Shown in pieces: positions 48,121 through 56,993 of a DNA stretch of 64,000 bases. The notes beneath the pieces were generated by a model that worked only from the letters and a program-made list of their open reading frames with translations, was not told where the DNA came from and made no database searches. The stretch's first letter is position 1. The number at the start of each line of letters is the position of its first letter. Made by a program: the position numbers and the translations under genes. Location of the stretch: NCBI RefSeq assembly GCF_001021505.1, contig NZ_LDPO01000008.1, forward strand, positions 1 through 64,000, in the 5' to 3' direction. This stretch comes from Mycolicibacter heraklionensis. Lineage in GTDB: Bacteria; Actinomycetota; Actinomycetes; Mycobacteriales; Mycobacteriaceae.

Positions 48121-48858
48121 TCAGCGAGTCGCGTAGTCGTGAGTGCCCGCGGCGGTACGCAGTTGGTGACGACCACGATTGATCGAGCGCAGCGTGCCGT
48201 TGAGGAAGTCCTCGAATTCGGCCAGTTTGGCGTCGACGTAGATGTCGCATTCGCCGCGCATCCGGTCGGCCTCGGCGTGTGCCGAGTCGATCAGCCGGGT
48301 GGATTCGGCGCGCGCCGACACCACCACCTCGTTCTGCGACACCAGCCGCTGCTGTTCCTTGATGCCCTCCTGCACGGCCTTCTCGTAGGCAGCGTTGCCG
48401 TTCTCGACCAGTCGGTCGCATTCCGCCTGGGCGCGGCTGGTGGCGGTCTCGAACTCGCGCTTGGCGGTGGCGCTCAGCCGGGCCGCTTCCTCGCGGGCTT
48501 CGCCGAGCATCCGCTCGCTGTGTCCGCGAGCCTCGGCCACCATCCGGTCAGCCTGCCCCTTGGCGTCGGCCAGCAACCGGTCGGCCTCCGCGCGAGCATG
48601 GCTGACCAGCGAGTCGGCTTCGGCGGTGGCCGAGCTGACCATCGAGTCCGCGTGCTCCTTGGCCTCGTTGAGGACCGAGTCGCGGGCGTCAAGCACATCT
48701 TGGGCGTCGTCCAGTTCCCCGGGGATGGCGTCGCGGATGTCGTCGATCAACTCCAGGACGTCACCGCGGGGCACCACGCAGCCTGCCGTCATCGGCACGC
48801 CACGGGCCTCTTCGACGATGGAGCCCAGTTCGTCAAGGGCTTCGAACACTCGGTACAC
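48121..48858 (-). CDS. sepIVA: SepIVA-like DivIVA-domain coiled-coil protein
   Basis: 245 residues from GTG 48858 with GGAGGG upstream. A short N-terminal segment (MYRVFEALDELGSIVEEARG) precedes long Ala/Glu/Arg-rich heptad helices (about 60-200). This matches Rv2927c (SepIVA), a septation factor that acts at the cell envelope and influences MurG and division in mycobacteria. Its place upstream of yceD-rnc agrees. Confidence 0.9.
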   Translation of the reverse strand: MYRVFEALDELGSIVEEARGVPMTAGCVVPRGDVLELIDDIRDAIPGELDDAQDVLDARDSVLNEAKEHADSMVSSATAEADSLVSHARAEADRLLADAKGQADRMVAEARGHSERMLGEAREEAARLSATAKREFETATSRAQAECDRLVENGNAAYEKAVQEGIKEQQRLVSQNEVVVSARAESTRLIDSAHAEADRMRGECDIYVDAKLAEFEDFLNGTLRSINRGRHQLRTAAGTHDYATR

Positions 48859-49001
48859 GGCAGCACCCTCCAGGCATAGTTGTTGTTACTAGTGTGCCCT
48901 GTGTTACGTGTGTGACTGTGTTAGTCGCCCGGTGTGTCGGATTCTCGTCCACTCCACCGGTAGCCTGACCCGTTGAAGTCGGAGATCGGCGAAGGGCGGC
49001 C

Positions 49002-49943
49002 ATGACGAACGGTTCTGGGGGCCACGGAGGCACCGCGACACCAGGGCAGGCTGCACAGGGCTATCCGCAACAGTCCGGCACCCCGGCGACCACCGATATC
49101 GGCCGGCTGCTGCTGAGCTGTCAGGACAGCCACGGCATCATCGCCGCGGTCAGCGCCTTTCTCGCCGAGGCCGGAGCCAACATCATCTCGTTGGATCAGC
49201 ACTCGACCGCCCCCGAAGACGGGACTTTCGTGCAGCGGGCGATCTTTCACCTGCCCGGTCTGCCGGCGGCCCTCGACGGGCTCCAAGAACGCTTCGGTGC
49301 CACGGTGGCGAGGCAGTTCGCGATGGACTACCGGTTCACCGAGGCCGCCAAGCCCAAGCGGGTGGCGATCATGGCGTCCAAGACCGACCATTGCCTGCTG
49401 GACCTGTTGTGGCGCAACCGCCGCGGCGAGCTGGAGATGAACGTGGCGATGGTGATCTCCAATCACCCGGAGCTGGCCGAGCAGGTACGCCCGTTCGGGG
49501 TGCCGTTCTTCCACATCCCCGCCACCCGCGACATTCGCGCCGAAGCCGAACAGCGTCAGCTGCAGTTGCTCTGCGGCAACGTCGATCTGGTGGTGCTGGC
49601 CCGGTATATGCAGATCATCACCGGCGACTTCATCGAGGCGGTGGGCTGTCCGCTGATCAACATCCACCATTCCTTCCTGCCGGCGTTCATCGGTGCAGCG
49701 CCCTATCAGCGAGCCCGGGAACGCGGCGTGAAACTGATCGGCGCCACCGCGCACTACGTCACCGAGGTGCTGGACGAGGGCCCGATCATCGAACAGGACG
49801 TGGTGCGGGTAGACCACACTCACACTGTCAGCGATCTGGTGCGACTGGGCGCTGATGTGGAACGGGCGGTGTTGTCGCGCGCGGTGCAATGGCACTGCCA
49901 GGACCGGGTGATCCGGGTGGGCAACGAAACGGTGGTGCTCTAA
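49002..49943 (+). CDS. purU: Formyltetrahydrofolate deformylase
   Basis: 313 residues. After a Gly-rich head, an ACT domain (LLLSCQDSHGIIAAVSAFLA) is followed by the formyl-transferase fold with the catalytic region NIHHSFLPAFIGAAPY and GATAHYVTEVLDEGPIIEQD. It hydrolyses 10-formyl-THF to formate and THF, supplying formate for purine synthesis and balancing one-carbon pools. GAAGGGCGG precedes the ATG. Its stop overlaps the convergent AHS gene by four bases. Confidence 0.95.
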   Translation: MTNGSGGHGGTATPGQAAQGYPQQSGTPATTDIGRLLLSCQDSHGIIAAVSAFLAEAGANIISLDQHSTAPEDGTFVQRAIFHLPGLPAALDGLQERFGATVARQFAMDYRFTEAAKPKRVAIMASKTDHCLLDLLWRNRRGELEMNVAMVISNHPELAEQVRPFGVPFFHIPATRDIRAEAEQRQLQLLCGNVDLVVLARYMQIITGDFIEAVGCPLINIHHSFLPAFIGAAPYQRARERGVKLIGATAHYVTEVLDEGPIIEQDVVRVDHTHTVSDLVRLGADVERAVLSRAVQWHCQDRVIRVGNETVVL

Positions 49944-51867
49944 ACGCTGGCGGTGGTCGTGATTTCGCCGGCCTGACGCCAAGCGCTGCGCTCCGCGGCG
50001 AACGCGGCCGTTTGTTGGCGGCGGAACCCGGCGATGCTCTCGGCATTGCCGTCCAGAAACCGGCGGTAGGCCGGCAGCGAGAACTCGCCGTCGGCGATAT
50101 CGACCCGGCCACGTCCGGCGGCCATCTCAGCACGTAACTCCAGTAGCTCCTCGGCTTCGACCGGATAGAAGCTGATGCGGTCGAAGTAGCGGAGCAGCCA
50201 AGGAGTTTCGGGGTCGAACAGCCCGGCCGTGGCGTGCCGGTGGTTCCACACCTGAGTGGTGCGCCCGACGAACTGGTACCCGCCGGGCCCCTCGATGCCG
50301 TAGATGCACAGGTAGGCCCCGCCGATCCCGACGGCGTTCTCCGGCGTCCAGGTGCGGGCCGGATTGTATTTGGTGGTCACCAGCCGGTGTCTGGGATCCA
50401 GCGGGGTGGCCACCGGCGCGCCGAGGTAGATATCGCCCAGGCCCAACACCAGGTACTGCGCGCCGAACACGATGTCATACACCTGGGCGATGTCGTCGAG
50501 TCCGTTGATGCGCCTGATGAACTCGATGTTCGACGGGCACCACGGAGCGTCGGCCCGCACCCCGTACATGTAGCGGCGAATGGCCTCACGGGTGGCGGGG
50601 TCGTCCCAGCTCAGCGGCAGGCGCACCGAGCGGCTCGGCACAATGAGCTCGTCGCAGGGCGGCAGGGCGTCGTCGATGGCGGCCACTTCGTCGATCACCT
50701 CGGCACACGAGAACTGCTCGGCGTCGAACTGGATCTGCAGTGATCGCACACCGGGAGTCAGTTCGGCCAGCCCGGGCAGCCGACGTTCACGGAGTTGGTC
50801 GTAGAGCACCTGTATCCGCGCCCGCAGCGCCAAATCCAATGCCATCGGCCCGTATTCGAGCAGGACTCCACTGTCACCGGCGCGCCGCAGCGTGACGGCC
50901 GTCCCATCACGTCCGGTGTAGCGCTGCAACACTCCGCCGTCACCGTCGCCGGAGCGGGAGACCACGACGGGCCATGCCGCGCGCCGCTGCAGACTCAGCG
51001 CTGCCTCCGGTGGAGCGTGGTCGGCACGGATCGGCACCAGCCGCACGGTGTCGCCGGGCGAGAGCTGTCCCAGTTTCCATCGGTCGCCGCGCACCACCGT
51101 CACCGGGCAGACGAATCCGCCGAGGCTGGGCCCGTCGGGGCCGAGCAGGATCGGGGTGTCGCCGGTGAAGTCCAGCGCCCCGATGCTGTACGCGGTGTCG
51201 TGAATGTTGGACGGGTGCAGGCCGGCATCTCCCCCGTCCGGACGAGCCCATCGTGGTTTCGGCCCGACGAGTCGCACGCCGGTGCGGTCGGAGTTGAAGT
51301 GCACGGTGTAGTCGGTGGTGGCTCCCAGTGCCGGCCGATGCTGGGCTGGCTCTGGCTCGGGGCGCGGGTGAGGGACGGTGGGGCACCGCCCCGGCCGACG
51401 GCGCTGAGGCGATCCGATTCGCGCAGCGCCCGGCCGTGGTGACCGCCCAACACGCCGTGGGTGAAGGTTGCTGCGCTGCCCAGGAATTCCGGTGCGGCGA
51501 TGCCTCCCTCGACCAGGACGTAGCAGCGCATCCCGGGCCCGGGAATCACCCCGATCTCAAGCATTCCACCGGCGGGGACCCGCACCGACTGCCATTGCGG
51601 AACCGGCGCACCGTTCAGACTGACCGGCACCGCGGCGCCGGTAACGCATACCCAGGCGGAGCTCGAAAACCGCAGGGCCGGTCCGGCTTTGGTGCATTCC
51701 AACCCGGCTGCGCCTTCGGGATTGCCCAATACCCGGTTGCCGACCCGAAACGACAGGTCGTCCATCGGCCCGGACGGCGGCACCCCGACGTGCCAGTAGC
51801 CGACGCGCCCGGGCCAGTCCTGCACCGTGGTGAACATGCCCGGGGAGACCACCTCGATGCCGATCAT
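49940..51867 (-). pseudogene. Broken AHS2-AHS1 (urea/guanidine carboxylase carboxyltransferase half)
   Basis: From ATG 51867 the first frame (MIGIEVVSPGMFTTVQDWPG) encodes most of an AHS2/KipA-like domain, then loses homology after RHWE near 51325. The rest, VHFNSDRTGVRLVGPKPRW onwards and a full AHS1/KipI-like domain, is in another frame that can restart at GTG 51304. Relatives have about 30 more residues between these points, so a small out-of-frame deletion is likely. No biotin carboxylase or biotinyl domain is attached. It overlaps the stop of the second DUF1989 gene (ATGA). If both pieces are made they could still assemble, but a pseudogene is the simpler reading. Confidence 0.75.
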
Positions 51868-52481
51868 GGCCGGCTGATGACCATCCGCACCGGTGTCGGG
51901 TCGAAGCCGTTGCACGGGTTGTTGATCTGCGGGCAGTTCGACACCAGCACCAGAGTGTCGGTCTCCGCGCGCAGGGTCAGGCTCTTGCCCGGGGCCGAGA
52001 GGCCGTCGACGATGCCCAGCGTGCCGTCGGCTTCGACGGGGACGTTCATGAACCAGTTGATGTTGGAGACGAGGTCGCGTTTGCCCAGGCCCCACCGGGC
52101 GCCTTCGACGAGGAAGTTCTCCACGCAGGCGTGCTGGTGGGCGGTGTGATGCCCGTAGCGCAGGGTGTTGGATTCCTGCGAGCAGGCCCCGGCGAGGGTG
52201 TCGTGGTTGCCGACGTCGTCGGCGACGACCGTCATCAGGGCGGTGCCGTCGGCGCTGCGCAGCACCGATCCGGTGCTCAAGAAGATGTTGCGCTCGGCTG
52301 CGACGGTGGCCTGGGCGCTGTAGCGGCGGGTGCGGTCGGCGGCGTCGTAGAGCAGGCAGTCCACCGCCTGGTTGCCGTGCAGGTCGATGATCTGCAGCAG
52401 GTCTCCGGCGCGCACCACCGCCGACCACGGTGCGCGGGCGGCCACCACCTCGTCGGAGAGGATCTGCGCGGGGTTCGTCAT
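51864..52481 (-). CDS. DUF1989 protein, urea-amidolyase-associated protein 2 (CgdB/CgdA-like)
   Basis: 205 residues. DUF1989 pattern: IIDLHGNQAVDCLLYDAAD, SVLRSADGTALMTVVADDVG and the Cys/His-rich GACSQESNTLRYGHHTAHQH. Such pairs sit beside urea or guanidine carboxylase genes, and in guanidine-degrading bacteria they form carboxyguanidine deiminase (CgdAB). It starts in an ATGA overlap with its paralogue. The carboxylase gene beside it is broken here, so the pathway is probably incomplete or the pair has another use. Confidence 0.85.
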   Translation of the reverse strand: MTNPAQILSDEVVAARAPWSAVVRAGDLLQIIDLHGNQAVDCLLYDAADRTRRYSAQATVAAERNIFLSTGSVLRSADGTALMTVVADDVGNHDTLAGACSQESNTLRYGHHTAHQHACVENFLVEGARWGLGKRDLVSNINWFMNVPVEADGTLGIVDGLSAPGKSLTLRAETDTLVLVSNCPQINNPCNGFDPTPVRMVISRP

Positions 52482-53236
52482 GATCGCGTCCCCGATCCGG
52501 CGGCCCAGGCCGCCTCGGTGTTCTGCACCGCGCGTTGGTATTCCGGGTCCTGGTTGGCCAGGTCGGCCAACTGCTCGCCGGCTTGCCAGCCGAGCACGTC
52601 CAGCGCGCCCTCAGGCGGGTCGGGATCCAGCGGGTGGGCAGCGTTGGCCAGCACCAGCACCACCGGCAGGTGGACCAGCAGGTCGACCGCGGCGCCCGCA
52701 CCCGCGGACCCGGTGAATTCCAGTGCGCCGCTGGCGGGGTCGACGCGGACTCCGCGGAACAACGACACCGACGGTGCCACGTCTCGAATGTCCATGCCGT
52801 GCTTGGTCGCCCCCAGCAGCAGCAACTGGCGGCCGGTGGCTTCCGGGCCGCAGAGCATGTCGTGGTGGCCAGAAGAGTCGGCGACGACGGTGGCCAGCAC
52901 CCGGCCCTGATCGGACAACAACGGATGGCCGACGCCGAGGTATGCCTGCCACGGCACCTTCATGGTGTCGGCGACATTGAGCCGTTCCCAGGGGGCCTCG
53001 GCGCGGTACAGCAGCAGGTTCGCGCACGCGCCGCCCTCGATGTCGATGAGCCGGACCCGGCTGCCACGGGCCAGCACCTTGGTGGCGTAACCGCCTCCCG
53101 GGATCGACTCGGCCCAGATCATCGTCGCCGGGTCGACGTCGCCCGGGGCCGTCGGGATGCGCATCGACGCGCGCTGCACCTGAGCGCGCGCATGTGAACG
53201 CGCCCCGTCGGTGGAATCGGTGCGTGGATTGTCCAT
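52478..53236 (-). CDS. DUF1989 protein, urea-amidolyase-associated protein 1 (CgdA-like)
   Basis: 252 residues. The DUF1989 motifs are RLIDIEGGACANLLLYRAEA, LLSDQGRVLATVVADSSGHH and GATKHGMDIRD. It is first in the operon and divergent from a TetR regulator. A TGACAGG repeat overlaps its start codon. Together with the next gene it is expected to form a heteromeric deiminase. About 25 N-terminal residues before the domain are probably flexible. Confidence 0.85.
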   Translation of the reverse strand: MDNPRTDSTDGARSHARAQVQRASMRIPTAPGDVDPATMIWAESIPGGGYATKVLARGSRVRLIDIEGGACANLLLYRAEAPWERLNVADTMKVPWQAYLGVGHPLLSDQGRVLATVVADSSGHHDMLCGPEATGRQLLLLGATKHGMDIRDVAPSVSLFRGVRVDPASGALEFTGSAGAGAAVDLLVHLPVVLVLANAAHPLDPDPPEGALDVLGWQAGEQLADLANQDPEYQRAVQNTEAAWAAGSGTRS

Positions 53237-53303
53237 GACAGGAAGCTAGCACATTTCCTATCAACTGACAGGTTTTAGTGCGCCAGACCTCGCGCGTGAT
53301 AGG
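53236..53303. promoter_or_regulatory. TGAYAGG repeats between TetR regulator and DUF1989 operon
   Basis: TGACAGG occurs at 53236-53242 and 53266-53272 and TGATAGG at 53297-53303, at 30- and 31-base spacing (about three helical turns). CCTATCA at 53257-53263 makes an imperfect palindrome with the middle copy. These are likely binding sites of the divergent TetR protein. Confidence 0.6.
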
Positions 53304-53312
53304 CAGTAAGGC

Positions 53313-53972
53313 GTGCAGACCGATCGACGAGGGCGTCCCCGCCTGGTGGCTTCCAGCAGGCCGGGCCGCAGCGCGCGCGACGAGATCCTCGATGCCGCGG
53401 CGGAGTTGTTCACCACCGTCGGCTACGCCGCCACCTCGACCCGGCGCATCGCCGAGAGCGTCGGGATTCGGCAGGCCTCGCTGTATCACCACTTCGCCGC
53501 CAAGGACGACATCCTCGACGCGCTGCTGGCCGACACCGTCGACACCTCCGTGCAGCTGGCCGCCGAGCTGTTGGCCGAAACAGGGCCGAGCGCTCCGCGG
53601 TTGCACACGCTCGTGGTCGCCGATACCGCGCAATTGTGCGGCGGTGCCTGGAATCTGGGCACCCTGTATCTGCTTCCGGAGCTCCGCCTCGAGCGCTTCG
53701 CCGCCTTCCGCCGGCGCCGCAGCGAGTTGCGCAGCCACTACCAGGAGCTGTCGCGTGCGGTGATCGCCGACCATGGTGGTCCAGCCGATGCCGACGACCT
53801 ACCGTTCCGGTTGGTGGAGGCGGTGATCAACCGCCGCTCCGACGACGGCTGCTGTCCGCCGGATTATCCGTGGACCATCGCCGAAGCGGCGCTACGGGTG
53901 CTGGGCTGCACCAGCGGTTTCACCACGATGCGCCCGCTGACTTCGCAGCGTTTGGGAGTGCAGCCGGGATAA
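53313..53972 (+). CDS. TetR-family regulator
   Basis: 219 residues from GTG 53313. The N-terminal helix-turn-helix is ARDEILDAAAELFTTVGYAA then TSTRRIAESVGIRQASLYHHF. The C-terminal ligand domain is not recognised beyond the fold. Only 76 bases separate it from the divergent DUF1989 operon, and these contain repeated TGAYAGG sites. It is therefore probably the local repressor, with guanidine, urea or a related compound as possible inducer. Confidence 0.9.
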   Translation: MQTDRRGRPRLVASSRPGRSARDEILDAAAELFTTVGYAATSTRRIAESVGIRQASLYHHFAAKDDILDALLADTVDTSVQLAAELLAETGPSAPRLHTLVVADTAQLCGGAWNLGTLYLLPELRLERFAAFRRRRSELRSHYQELSRAVIADHGGPADADDLPFRLVEAVINRRSDDGCCPPDYPWTIAEAALRVLGCTSGFTTMRPLTSQRLGVQPG

Positions 53973-54046
53973 GCCGCTCGGGTCCAACGACAGGCGGCGT
54001 TTCTGCCCCTGGCAGATCACCGGTCGATGTGTTTCGAGGTCAGGGC

Positions 54047-55600
54047 CTAGTGGTAGCCGACAGCCTTCGTCTCCAGGTACTGCTCGAAACCTTCGAGGCC
54101 GTTCTGGCGGCCGTTGCCACTCATCTTGTAGCCGCCGTATGGGGAGTCCGCGCCGTAAAACAGGCCGCCGTTGACCATCATCGATCCGCTGCGCACCCGC
54201 CGGGCGAATCCCATTGCGCGCTCCCGGGATGCCGAGAACACCGAACCGGACAACCCATAGGGGCTGTCGTTCGCGATCGCCAACGCCTCGGCCTCGTCCG
54301 AGTACGGCAATACCACCAGCACCGGACCGAACACTTCGTCTCGGGCAATCTCGAAAGAATTGTCCACACCCACGATGACCGTCGGCGACACGTAGTTTCC
54401 CCCCGCCAGTTCGGGGTCGAGGCCGGCCGGAACCGACCCTCCGACCGCGACTTCGGCACCGGCACTGTGGGCCCTGTCGATGAATCCCAGGATGCGCTCA
54501 CGCTGCTTGACGTTGATCACCGGACCGATGAACGTTTCGGGGCGGGCGGGATCGCCGGGAACCATCATCGCGAAAAGGCCGACGGCCCTTTCGACAAACT
54601 CGTCGAACCTGTTCTGGGGCACCAGCGCCCGGGAGGTGACCGCACACCCCTGTCCGGCGTGCATGCACACCGCCAGCGAGCCGGGAATCACCGCATCGAG
54701 GTCCGCGTCGTCGAGCATGACCAGAGCAGACTTGCCGCCGAGTTCGAGGAACAGCCGTTTGACGGTGTCGGCGCCGAGCCGGGTGATCAGCTTCCCCACC
54801 TCACTGGATCCGGTAAAAGAGACCAGGTCGACTCTGGCGTCGGTGACCAGCCTGGACGCAACCGAGGTGTTATCGGTCGGCACCACATTGACCACGCCGG
54901 CGGGGATGTCGGTGTGCTCCGCGATCAGCCTGCCGATTCTGGTGGCATTCCAGGGCGTGTTCGGGTCCGGTTTCAGCACCACCGTGTTCCCGGTGGCAAG
55001 CGCCGGGCCGAGCTTGTTCAGCACGATCTCGAACGGGAAATTCCAGGCGGTGATGGCTCCCACCACCCCGGCCGCCTCTTTGTAGACGACGCGGTGGTTG
55101 CCCTCGGGCATCGCAGTGCCCGGGCCGAGCTCACGCTCCCAGGCGTAGCTGTCGATGAGCTCGGCGGGATAGGTCAGGGCATCGGAGAGCGGCCAGTCCA
55201 GTTGCGCCATATACGTAGTCAGCAGCGGCGCGCCCGCCTCGGCGATCAGCTCCTCCCGGAGATCCCCACTCTCCCGCTCGAGCGCCTCCTGCAGTTGAAG
55301 TAGGCAGCGTTTCCGGAAGGCGTGATCGCTCGACCACGAAGTGTTGTCGAACGCGTTGCGGGCCGCGGCGATAGCCGAATCCATGTCGTCTTCGGACGCC
55401 GACGCGGTACTCCCGAGCACCTCCCCGGTCGCCGGACTGATGTTGTCGAACCGTGCGCCTGAGGCAGCCTCACGCAGCACGCCGTCGATCAACATCCGCG
55501 GTTCAGCCCGCGTTGCCACTCGGGCGTTGAGTACCGAGCTCGTATCCGGACCGGCCGATGCCGCGTCTTCCGATCCCCCAACAGTAGGCGCCGTTGTCAT
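54047..55600 (-). CDS. Aldehyde dehydrogenase
   Basis: 517 residues. The NAD-dependent ALDH motifs are intact: AAGVVGAITAWNFPFE, LVSFTGSSEVGKLI, LELGGKSALVML, and the active-site Cys in HAGQGCAVTSR. A hydrophilic leader of about 30 residues precedes the domain. It oxidises an aldehyde to the acid. It is 136 bases downstream of the acyl-CoA dehydrogenase pair on the same strand and probably serves the same catabolic pathway. Confidence 0.93.
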   Translation of the reverse strand: MTTAPTVGGSEDAASAGPDTSSVLNARVATRAEPRMLIDGVLREAASGARFDNISPATGEVLGSTASASEDDMDSAIAAARNAFDNTSWSSDHAFRKRCLLQLQEALERESGDLREELIAEAGAPLLTTYMAQLDWPLSDALTYPAELIDSYAWERELGPGTAMPEGNHRVVYKEAAGVVGAITAWNFPFEIVLNKLGPALATGNTVVLKPDPNTPWNATRIGRLIAEHTDIPAGVVNVVPTDNTSVASRLVTDARVDLVSFTGSSEVGKLITRLGADTVKRLFLELGGKSALVMLDDADLDAVIPGSLAVCMHAGQGCAVTSRALVPQNRFDEFVERAVGLFAMMVPGDPARPETFIGPVINVKQRERILGFIDRAHSAGAEVAVGGSVPAGLDPELAGGNYVSPTVIVGVDNSFEIARDEVFGPVLVVLPYSDEAEALAIANDSPYGLSGSVFSASRERAMGFARRVRSGSMMVNGGLFYGADSPYGGYKMSGNGRQNGLEGFEQYLETKAVGYH

Positions 55601-55736
55601 GTCTGGTCCTCCGATTCCTGTGGTTCAGGCCCTCTTTGACCCGCACGGCCAACGAAAGGTCCTGCGGCGAAGCAAGATAACGCCGGGCGACCTCCGCGAG
55701 TTCTCGGCGATCGTCGGCGATCGCAAATCCCCACGG

Positions 55737-56993
55737 TCAGCCCTTCGCAGGTTCCGCACGGTTCTTGCGTACTTGGTTGAACGGCACACCCCGGTCGGCG
55801 GCGTACTCACGGGGAAAACTCAAGATCCGCTCGCCGATGATGTTTCGAGCCATCTCGGTACTTCCGCCGCCCAGACACACACCCTGCCGGGACAGATACC
55901 GCAGCCCGATGTCGATGGATCCGCCGACCACACCCGCCGGCCCCGCTATCGCAAGCGCGGTGTCGAGACCCAGGTTGTCGGTGTCGGCGTGAAAGAGGCG
56001 GATGATCGAACCCGCCGTCGGCGGCAGTGCTCCGTCCACGACGCTGCGGTAGACGTGGTCGCTGAGTTGGTCGCGTACCGCCCGGTGTGCCAACGCCCGG
56101 CCTGCCATCTCCCGCACCCTGTCGCTGCCGTTCTGCCCGGTGCGGTCAACGAGCCCAACGAGGTCAAGCACCGGCTCGGAGCCTTCCGCCCCGATCCCGC
56201 TGGAGAACTCCGAACTCTGCCCGACGGCCCGGCGTTCGTGAAACAACTGTCGGGTGGCGACGGCCCATCCCTGGTTCACCTCACCCAGCACCGCGCTGTC
56301 ATCCAGTTCCACGCCGTCGAAGAATTCTTCGCAGAACTCGGTGGACCCGTTGAGCTGTTTGATCCTGCGCAGGGTGATACCTGGGGCGTCGATCGGGACG
56401 AGGAACATGGTGAGTCCCTCGTGTTTGGGTACGTCCCAGTTGGTGCGCGCCAGACACAGGCCGTAATCCGCGGCAAATGCGCTGCTGCTCCAGGTCTTGG
56501 CGCCGTTGAGGATCCATTTGTCGCCACGCCGGTCGGCGCGCGTGATGACACCGGCAAGATCCGAGCCGCCGCTGGGCTCGGACAGCAACTGCACCAGGAT
56601 CTCCTCACCGCGTAAGGCAGCAGAGATGTGCTCGGACTTCTGCTGTTCGCTTCCGGTGTCGAGAATTGTGGCGCAACAGATGGCGAACGACGGGACGTTC
56701 AGGATCAGCGGCATCTCGTATCCCAGCGTCTCCTGGTCGAGTGCTCGCTGGTAGGCGATGTCGAGTCCCAGACCTCCGTATTCACGAGGAAAACAGACGC
56801 CGGCGAACCCGCCCTCGAACAGTATGGCTTGCAGTTCGCGCGCGCGCTGCCACGCGGCGTCATCGTCACGAGGGGCGACCGCAGAGGCGCCGGCGTCCAG
56901 GCGCGGCATATTCGCGGCGAGCCATTTTGCGGCCCGGTCGCGGAACTCGGCGACAGACTCGCCAACCTCGGCGGGAGACTTCGAATCGTTCAT
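55737..56993 (-). CDS. Acyl-CoA dehydrogenase (larger subunit of a FadE pair)
   Basis: 418 residues from ATG 56993, in ATGA overlap with the second FadE gene. It has the acyl-CoA dehydrogenase fold: CFPREYGGLGLDIAYQRALD, LLSEPSGGSDLAGVITRADR, GAKTWSSSAF and a C-terminal RNIIGERILSFPRE. Adjacent genes for two unequal FadE proteins are the hallmark of mycobacterial alpha2beta2 dehydrogenases acting on steroid side-chain CoA esters (for example FadE26-FadE27). The substrate here is not known. Confidence 0.9.
   Translation of the reverse strand: MNDSKSPAEVGESVAEFRDRAAKWLAANMPRLDAGASAVAPRDDDAAWQRARELQAILFEGGFAGVCFPREYGGLGLDIAYQRALDQETLGYEMPLILNVPSFAICCATILDTGSEQQKSEHISAALRGEEILVQLLSEPSGGSDLAGVITRADRRGDKWILNGAKTWSSSAFAADYGLCLARTNWDVPKHEGLTMFLVPIDAPGITLRRIKQLNGSTEFCEEFFDGVELDDSAVLGEVNQGWAVATRQLFHERRAVGQSSEFSSGIGAEGSEPVLDLVGLVDRTGQNGSDRVREMAGRALAHRAVRDQLSDHVYRSVVDGALPPTAGSIIRLFHADTDNLGLDTALAIAGPAGVVGGSIDIGLRYLSRQGVCLGGGSTEMARNIIGERILSFPREYAADRGVPFNQVRKNRAEPAKG

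Noticed and set aside
53237-53312. Guanidine riboswitch upstream of the DUF1989 operon
   Set aside because: Only 76 bases are available, without the conserved ykkC-type motifs. The repeats fit TetR sites better.
54480-55085. 201-codon plus-strand frame opposite the aldehyde dehydrogenase
   Set aside because: Ser/Arg/Thr-rich shadow. The aldehyde dehydrogenase motifs on the minus strand are complete.
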